A DNA stretch of 64,000 bases from Pseudidiomarina tainanensis (GTDB lineage Bacteria > Pseudomonadota > Gammaproteobacteria > Enterobacterales > Alteromonadaceae), in contig NZ_PIQJ01000001.1 in the NCBI RefSeq assembly GCF_004214835.1, forward strand, positions 558,001-622,000. Reading direction: 5' to 3'. Positions 58,979 through 64,000 of the stretch are shown piece after piece. The translations under genes were made by a program, and so were the position numbers. The notes beneath the pieces are model-generated. The model searched no databases. It was given only the letters and a program-made list of their open reading frames with translations, and was not told where the DNA came from. Position 1 is the first letter of the stretch; every line of letters begins with the position of its first letter.

Positions 58979-61090
58979 ATGTATTTAACCAAACGAACGT
59001 GTTGGGGCATTTTATTTTCACTGACAATTTTATCACTAGTTCCCCAATCGCAAGCAAGACCTCAAGCTCCACCAACAAACACAGAAACGAATCCCTCACC
59101 AAGTATTACCAAAACTATCCAAAAGTACGATCAATCAAACCAACCCACTGTCGTTTATTCGGCTTCCACAGAGAGTTCATCCGCAATTCATGCAAGTATT
59201 GCCGCTGGAGAAATTGCCGCCGGACAACCAATAACCATATCGGCGCTAGGTAAGCTCGGGCATGCTACTGAAGATGTGATCATGACGATTGATTTTCCGA
59301 GTAATAAGTACTTTGTGGTCGATGAACATTCTGTCGAGCTGACCGAGATTTTGAGCACGACTTCAACGTCATACTTTGACGCTTCAATAAACAAGTACAC
59401 ATGGATAGGTGTACAGGCAGATGCCGAAGGGCAATTAGCTTTTGTCGACGATTTTGACTTTGGTTATGCAGGCGTGGGTTTTGATGAATTAAGTGAGCAT
59501 GTGACTGCCTATGTCGAGTGTGCCTCAGGCTGTGATGAAAAGTCAGTCTTAATTGATATTTCCGTTTTTGGTACTTGGGAATATGAAGGGCAAGATTTTA
59601 CGACGCTTACATTTTGGGAGAATGGCTTAGTTGAGATTGGTCATACGGATGTTTCGACAACATGGAAGTTGCAGGAATTACCAAATGTTACCACGCCAAA
59701 CGGATTATTGGCGCCGCTATGGTCAGATTTTGAGGTTATCGGCGGACAGGGTGAGTTGCGCTACAACATTTATGATGATGGCACCGACCAGTGGTTAATT
59801 TTTGAGTGGTACAAAGTGCAAGAGTGGGGTGAAACGAGTGGCGCCAGTTATAGTTTCAACGCGTGGTTTCGCCTTAATACCAACGAAGTTTATTTTAACT
59901 ACCTTGATATTACTGCAGCTGGTGCTCTGACGTACGGTGTTATTGGATTGGAAAGCTCCGATGGAATTTCTGGGCAATTAAAATTTTATAATGGAAGTGG
60001 TGATTTCCCCATTGATGGACAAGTAATTGCGGCGAAAGCTGATGATGCCCAACTTGCGTCTATGCAAATTGATATTGATTTTCTTGTGCCGACGTTTGGA
60101 GTTGTGGGTGCAGCTACTGGCTCTGGTGTTCATAGTCGACCGTTTATTCTTGACTTGACTGAAAGTGTTGGGAAACCGCAACGAGAGTTAGTAACAGATT
60201 TGAATATTTCGAGCGGCGCGACATCTCATGACGCTGAATTGAAGTTGCTGATTAAACCAGACGGCGGTTTAACCGTTGAAGTGACGGTGCAACCAGAGCA
60301 CGGTAGCGTCAGCCTTGATGGCATGACCGCAACCTACACACCGGATGCAGGTTATGTGGGTACCGATAGCTTCAGTTATCGTGTGGTCGATGCTTCAGGC
60401 GCAACGTCAACGGAAAATACGGTTTCAATGACGGTTACCAACGCAACACCAACCGTAACTGCAACGGCACCGGAAACCGCTGAAAACGGCGATACCGTGG
60501 TGTTAAATGCATCATCGGCAGCGGATGCTGACGGCGATGCGTTAACCTACAGCTGGGTGCAAACTGCTGGTCCTGAACTTGAGCTGAGCGGTGCAGATAC
60601 AGCGCAGGCTAGTTTCACCGCACCATTGTTTGAAGAAGAGGACACTGACTTTGGATTCACGGTAACCGTGAGCGATGGTCTTGCTTCTGCGACGAGCGAT
60701 GTGGTGATGACTGTGTTAGCTGATCCAAACACCGCGCCGGTAATCAATATCAATGCGCCAAGTTCAGTTTCAGCCGATGAAATTGTGCGTCTGGATGCAT
60801 CTGGTACCACTGATGCCGAGGATGACACCTTAACCTTCAATTGGCAGTTCGCTGGCGGTGCAACGGTATCGTTGAATAACGCAAATACTGCGGTTGCGAC
60901 CTTCACGGCACCGCGTGTCTTTGAAGAAGCTCAAGCGAACTTTGTGCTGACGGTTTCTGATGGTCGTGCGAGCAGCCAGCAAATGATCACCATTACGATT
61001 GAGCCAGAAGAAAAATCAAGCGGTTCAATGGGTTGGTTGTTCGTATTGCTAGCTCTGCCGTTGGTATGGCTACGCCGTAGTAAAGGTTAA
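58979..61090 (+). CDS. Secreted multidomain protein with GlyGly-CTERM-like C-terminal anchor
   Basis: The 703-residue product has a signal peptide (about 1-27), a beta-rich N-terminal half with CASGCD at residues 181-186 and the pattern WENGLVEIG, then cadherin/Ig-like modules (YTPDAGYVGTDSFSYRVVDA near 460; two PKD-like domains near 490-670). It ends with SSGSMGWLFVLLALPLVWL followed by basic residues, the layout of the GlyGly-CTERM tail recognised by rhombosortase. Such proteins are usually type II secretion cargo. Function is unknown; an adhesin or enzyme-anchoring role is possible. Confidence 0.75.
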   Translation: MYLTKRTCWGILFSLTILSLVPQSQARPQAPPTNTETNPSPSITKTIQKYDQSNQPTVVYSASTESSSAIHASIAAGEIAAGQPITISALGKLGHATEDVIMTIDFPSNKYFVVDEHSVELTEILSTTSTSYFDASINKYTWIGVQADAEGQLAFVDDFDFGYAGVGFDELSEHVTAYVECASGCDEKSVLIDISVFGTWEYEGQDFTTLTFWENGLVEIGHTDVSTTWKLQELPNVTTPNGLLAPLWSDFEVIGGQGELRYNIYDDGTDQWLIFEWYKVQEWGETSGASYSFNAWFRLNTNEVYFNYLDITAAGALTYGVIGLESSDGISGQLKFYNGSGDFPIDGQVIAAKADDAQLASMQIDIDFLVPTFGVVGAATGSGVHSRPFILDLTESVGKPQRELVTDLNISSGATSHDAELKLLIKPDGGLTVEVTVQPEHGSVSLDGMTATYTPDAGYVGTDSFSYRVVDASGATSTENTVSMTVTNATPTVTATAPETAENGDTVVLNASSAADADGDALTYSWVQTAGPELELSGADTAQASFTAPLFEEEDTDFGFTVTVSDGLASATSDVVMTVLADPNTAPVININAPSSVSADEIVRLDASGTTDAEDDTLTFNWQFAGGATVSLNNANTAVATFTAPRVFEEAQANFVLTVSDGRASSQQMITITIEPEEKSSGSMGWLFVLLALPLVWLRRSKG

Positions 61091-61135
61091 GTTAAAATAA
61101 ATTATTACAAAATTTATTCTTTTGTAATTTGGTCT

Positions 61136-61170
61136 AAAACGGCGATAGTATGAACTATCGCCGTTTTTTA
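61136..61170 (+). terminator. Rho-independent terminator
   Basis: A perfect 14-bp stem (AAAACGGCGATAGT with its complement) around ATGA, ending in a T run. It separates the preceding gene from the S8 protease gene. Confidence 0.93.
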
Positions 61171-61187
61171 TGAGTATAAAAAGAACT

Positions 61188-64000
61188 ATGAAAACACTAC
61201 AGACAACCCTTGCACTAACCATTGCTGCGCTGCTGACTGGCGGCGCTTCGGCTACGGCTCTTACCACTGATATTCAGGTGAAAGTGAACGAGCGCACCGT
61301 GCCAGCACCACAGCGTAAACTTCCGCAAGCAAACGAGGCCAAGGTGCGCATTAATGCGCCTAAACGCTACTTAATTCAACTCGATGAGCCGAGTGTGGCG
61401 ACTTACAAAGGTGGTATTGCTGGTTATGCGGCAACTTCAGCCAGTGTAACCGGTAACGAGCGCTTAAAGGTTGGTAGCCAAGCGGTTGCTGATTATTCAA
61501 ATTATGTGCAGAAGCGCCAGAAAGACGTGTTTGCGGCGATAGCGCAGAAAGTACCAGCGGTGGCGATGAAGCAGCAAATGAAACTGTTGTTGAACGCCAT
61601 GGTGGTGGAATATGACGGTGATGATTTAGCGCAGCGGTTGGCGGGTATGCCAGGTGTGAAAGGTGTGTATGCCGACCGTGAAGTTTTTGTGCAAACAGAT
61701 ACATCGAACGGCATTATTGAATCGCCAGAATTATGGCAACGCTTAGGTGGCCAAGCACAAGCTGGTGCTGGGGTGAACATTGCTATTTTAGATACCGGTA
61801 TCGACCCAGATCACATCATGTTTGAAGATAACGGACATACCCGACCAGATTTGGGCGTGACCGATGATTATTGTGCGACCACACCGTCATTCTGTAATGA
61901 CAAATTAGTGGTTGCGCGCTATTTCGCACCAACCGGTGCTGACTTGCACCCAGATGAATTCTTAAATTCACCGGAAGATTTAGATGGTCACGGCACGCAC
62001 GTGGCGGGTACCGCCGCTGGTAACCCAGTGAGTACGACCTTCAATGGCGTTGCCGTTAACTTTTCAGGTGTTGCGCCAGGCGCTAATTTGATGGTTTACA
62101 AAGCGCTGTGGGTGAATGCTGATGGCACCACCACGGGCTCGTCGATCAGTTTAGCTCAGGCGCTTGAAGCAGCCGCGGATGACGGCGCTGATGTGATTAA
62201 CAACTCATGGGGTAGCTTAGATAATGGCGTGGCGCCATACGAAGCCGATATTGTGCGCGCTATTGACGAAATGGGCATTATTAATGTCGCGGCTGCCGGT
62301 AACGATGGCCCGACTGAGAGCAGCATGGGATGCCCTGCGTGTCTGGATGAAATGTTTGCGGTAGCCAATACCCAAACCGGTCGCAGCTTTGCGGTCACGA
62401 TGGAACACAGTGATTATAGTAATGCGATTCCTGTGCTAATTGGGCAAGGGGATTTCACTATTTCAAGCCCGATTAGTGGTGCTTTTCGCACTGTTAAGAA
62501 CGATGCGCCGTCGAATCCACTAGCTTGTAGTAGTTTTAGTTCGGGATTGTTCACCAATGAGATTGTGTTGGTAGAGCGCGGTACCTGTACCTTCGAGCAA
62601 AAGGCGAATAATTTACAAGCCGCTGGCGCCCGCGCCATGGTGCTTTATAACAATGTTGACGGTTCAATTAGCATGGATATGGGGGCGGCGACACTTCCTA
62701 GCGTTTCGATTGATAAAGTTACCGGCGACCAACTTGAAACCGACTGGACCGCAGGTGAGCAGGTGACGATTAATCCGCCTGAGCGCACGATCAATGAATC
62801 AGCTCAAGACCGTTTGGCCGCTTCTAGTTCGCGGGGACCAAATCGCGATAGTACGATCTTGAAACCAGAAGTAGCGGCGCCAGGAACCGGAATTTTGTCG
62901 GCTTATCCGGGCGGCCAAGTGGCGTTATTGAGCGGAACTTCAATGGCGAGCCCGCATGTGGCCGGCGCGGCAGCGTTATTACGTGATCTCAAACCAAGCT
63001 GGACGCATCAGCAAATTAAGTCGGTGTTGATGACTGCGGCAAATCCTGCGATTAAGCAAAGTGACAACGACAATCAAGCGACACCGCATCAAGTGGGTGC
63101 TGGACGCATTGATCTGGCTGCTGCGGCCGATTCAGGAATCGGCTTTGATCGTGCCTATTTGAATAACAATGCATGTATAGGCATGTGCGAATTTACACGC
63201 AGTGTGACCAACCTAACAAATAGCGCGCAAACGTGGAATGTCACTGCAACTTTTGATGACCCAGATATGTCGGCGACTTTCCCAGCCACGTTTACGCTGG
63301 CAGCGAACGAAACCAAGGCATTCACGATTACTGTGAATACGGCGTTTGCACAAGCAGGTTGGCAGTATGGTGGCGTAACCTTTACTGCGAACTCGGGCGG
63401 CTATTCGCCAGCACGTTTGCCGGTTGCCGTATATACCTCAACGTCCGATGACCCACGGATCATTTCGGGTTCGATTGCCTCGGGTGCGGCGGTAGCTGGC
63501 GAGGCAATGCAGTTACAATTGCGTGGTGGCTTGGGCTTTACCGATGGTGCGACCACCTTTTCAGTGGCGCTACCGACCAGCAGCGGTATTGCGGTTGATT
63601 ACGATACGATCGATTTACAGCTAAAACGTAGCACGCAAACGGCGTTAACAGTTGAAGAAACGATTGGCTCGGTGATTTGGCAGGGCGATCAAAATGATGC
63701 GCCGGATGCGGCCAATATTGCAACAATGTCGGGTTTTGCTTTTGCCGGTATGTCATTAGCCGATGTGGCGCTCAGCAACGATATCAGTATCTCCAGTGTT
63801 TGTAGTGAAGGCTGTGATGATTTGGTAGCGGAAGTTGAGCTTGAAGGCGATGGTGCTACTTGGAGTTTTGATGGCATTGACCATAACGTTTTCTCGATGT
63901 GGAGTAACGGTGTGGTTGAGCTGGGTGCAAGCCGCGCATTGTTTACTGCCGTTGCCGCTGATTCGTTCCCAAATGAGAGTGAGCCGAATGGCATTGTTGC
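61188..64000 (+). CDS. Subtilisin-like S8 serine protease with PA domain, 3' end outside window
   Basis: The frame is open to the right edge (937 codons visible). It has a signal peptide, an I9-like propeptide (RYLIQLDEPSVATYKG...GVKGVYADREVF), and the triad Asp 202 (AILDTGIDPDH), His 268 (LDGHGTHVAGT) and Ser 585 (LSGTSMASPHVAG). A PA domain is inserted between His and Ser (VLVERGTCTFEQKANNLQAAGARAMVLYN), followed by Fn3-like domains. Near residue 872 CSEGCDDL and MWSNGVVELG repeat the CASGCDEK...FWENGLVEIG module of the preceding protein. A T2SS-secreted protease is the natural reading. Confidence 0.93.
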   Translation, partial: MKTLQTTLALTIAALLTGGASATALTTDIQVKVNERTVPAPQRKLPQANEAKVRINAPKRYLIQLDEPSVATYKGGIAGYAATSASVTGNERLKVGSQAVADYSNYVQKRQKDVFAAIAQKVPAVAMKQQMKLLLNAMVVEYDGDDLAQRLAGMPGVKGVYADREVFVQTDTSNGIIESPELWQRLGGQAQAGAGVNIAILDTGIDPDHIMFEDNGHTRPDLGVTDDYCATTPSFCNDKLVVARYFAPTGADLHPDEFLNSPEDLDGHGTHVAGTAAGNPVSTTFNGVAVNFSGVAPGANLMVYKALWVNADGTTTGSSISLAQALEAAADDGADVINNSWGSLDNGVAPYEADIVRAIDEMGIINVAAAGNDGPTESSMGCPACLDEMFAVANTQTGRSFAVTMEHSDYSNAIPVLIGQGDFTISSPISGAFRTVKNDAPSNPLACSSFSSGLFTNEIVLVERGTCTFEQKANNLQAAGARAMVLYNNVDGSISMDMGAATLPSVSIDKVTGDQLETDWTAGEQVTINPPERTINESAQDRLAASSSRGPNRDSTILKPEVAAPGTGILSAYPGGQVALLSGTSMASPHVAGAAALLRDLKPSWTHQQIKSVLMTAANPAIKQSDNDNQATPHQVGAGRIDLAAAADSGIGFDRAYLNNNACIGMCEFTRSVTNLTNSAQTWNVTATFDDPDMSATFPATFTLAANETKAFTITVNTAFAQAGWQYGGVTFTANSGGYSPARLPVAVYTSTSDDPRIISGSIASGAAVAGEAMQLQLRGGLGFTDGATTFSVALPTSSGIAVDYDTIDLQLKRSTQTALTVEETIGSVIWQGDQNDAPDAANIATMSGFAFAGMSLADVALSNDISISSVCSEGCDDLVAEVELEGDGATWSFDGIDHNVFSMWSNGVVELGASRALFTAVAADSFPNESEPNGIV

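Overview
The window reads as the chromosome of a marine gammaproteobacterium, most likely an Alteromonadales of the Idiomarinaceae type. This rests on gene order and protein resemblance (rlmN-pilW-rodZ-ispG-hisS-yfgM-bamB-der, a gspC-N cluster beside hslO, acs followed by a LuxR regulator), not on any search. Coding density is high. The flanks have balanced base composition, while about 38-55 kb is visibly AT-richer, as expected of an exchangeable surface-polysaccharide locus.

Layout. 1-1.4 kb: the end of a HipB-like antitoxin and a HipA-family kinase toxin. 1.4-3.3 kb: msrA, a PagL-like lipid A deacylase and ndk. 3.4-12.7 kb: the conserved block rlmN, pilW, rodZ, ispG, hisS, yfgM, bamB, der. 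12.6-14.3 kb: two mirror-image REP arrays enclosing hslR and a REP-associated tyrosine transposase (RAYT). 14.3-27.1 kb: hslO and a full type II secretion operon gspC-N. 27.1-28.7 kb: an MscS channel and a small outer-membrane barrel. 28.8-33.0 kb: a yjbEFGH/gfcABCD-like exopolysaccharide secretion operon in which the G and H genes are fused. 33.1-55.0 kb: pgi, rfaH, an ops-type leader, then a capsule/O-antigen operon (SLBB export protein, Wzz, enzymes for an amidino-diaminouronic acid, a second amino-sugar module, glycosyltransferases, Wzx, Wzy). 55.0-64 kb: a truncated porin, acs with a response regulator, and two large secreted proteins (one with a GlyGly-CTERM-like tail, one S8 protease running off the edge) that are plausible cargo of the type II system.

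The most striking feature is how many short palindromic repeat families share the window. Family A (arms GGAGGGGTGCAGTCC, sometimes with a nested GCTCCGGAGC palindrome) occurs five times between genes and seven times inside the reading frames of gspF, J, K, L (twice), M and N, where it is translated as a short peptide without breaking the frame. Family B is a classical REP beginning with GTAG; in five genes (hisS, der, hslO, gspF, gspG) the TAG of that tetranucleotide is the stop codon, and the likely mobilising transposase lies between the two main arrays. Families C (CGTTCGCTTCGCT-rich) and D (GATATTAGCTATTGG-rich) are further palindromic sets between genes.

The genes form coherent systems. 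RfaH is encoded directly upstream of the operon whose leader carries a perfect ops site, so it probably acts in cis on a roughly 20 kb transcript. WbpA/B/E/D with WbpG/HisH/HisF should make a UDP-diacylated or amidinated 2,3-diamino-uronic acid. Wzx, Wzy, Wzz and the SLBB protein should assemble and export the polymer. The right end of this locus is abnormal: a glycosyltransferase and a DcaP-like porin are fused tail to tail, each missing its 3' end, which marks a rearrangement or an assembly junction.
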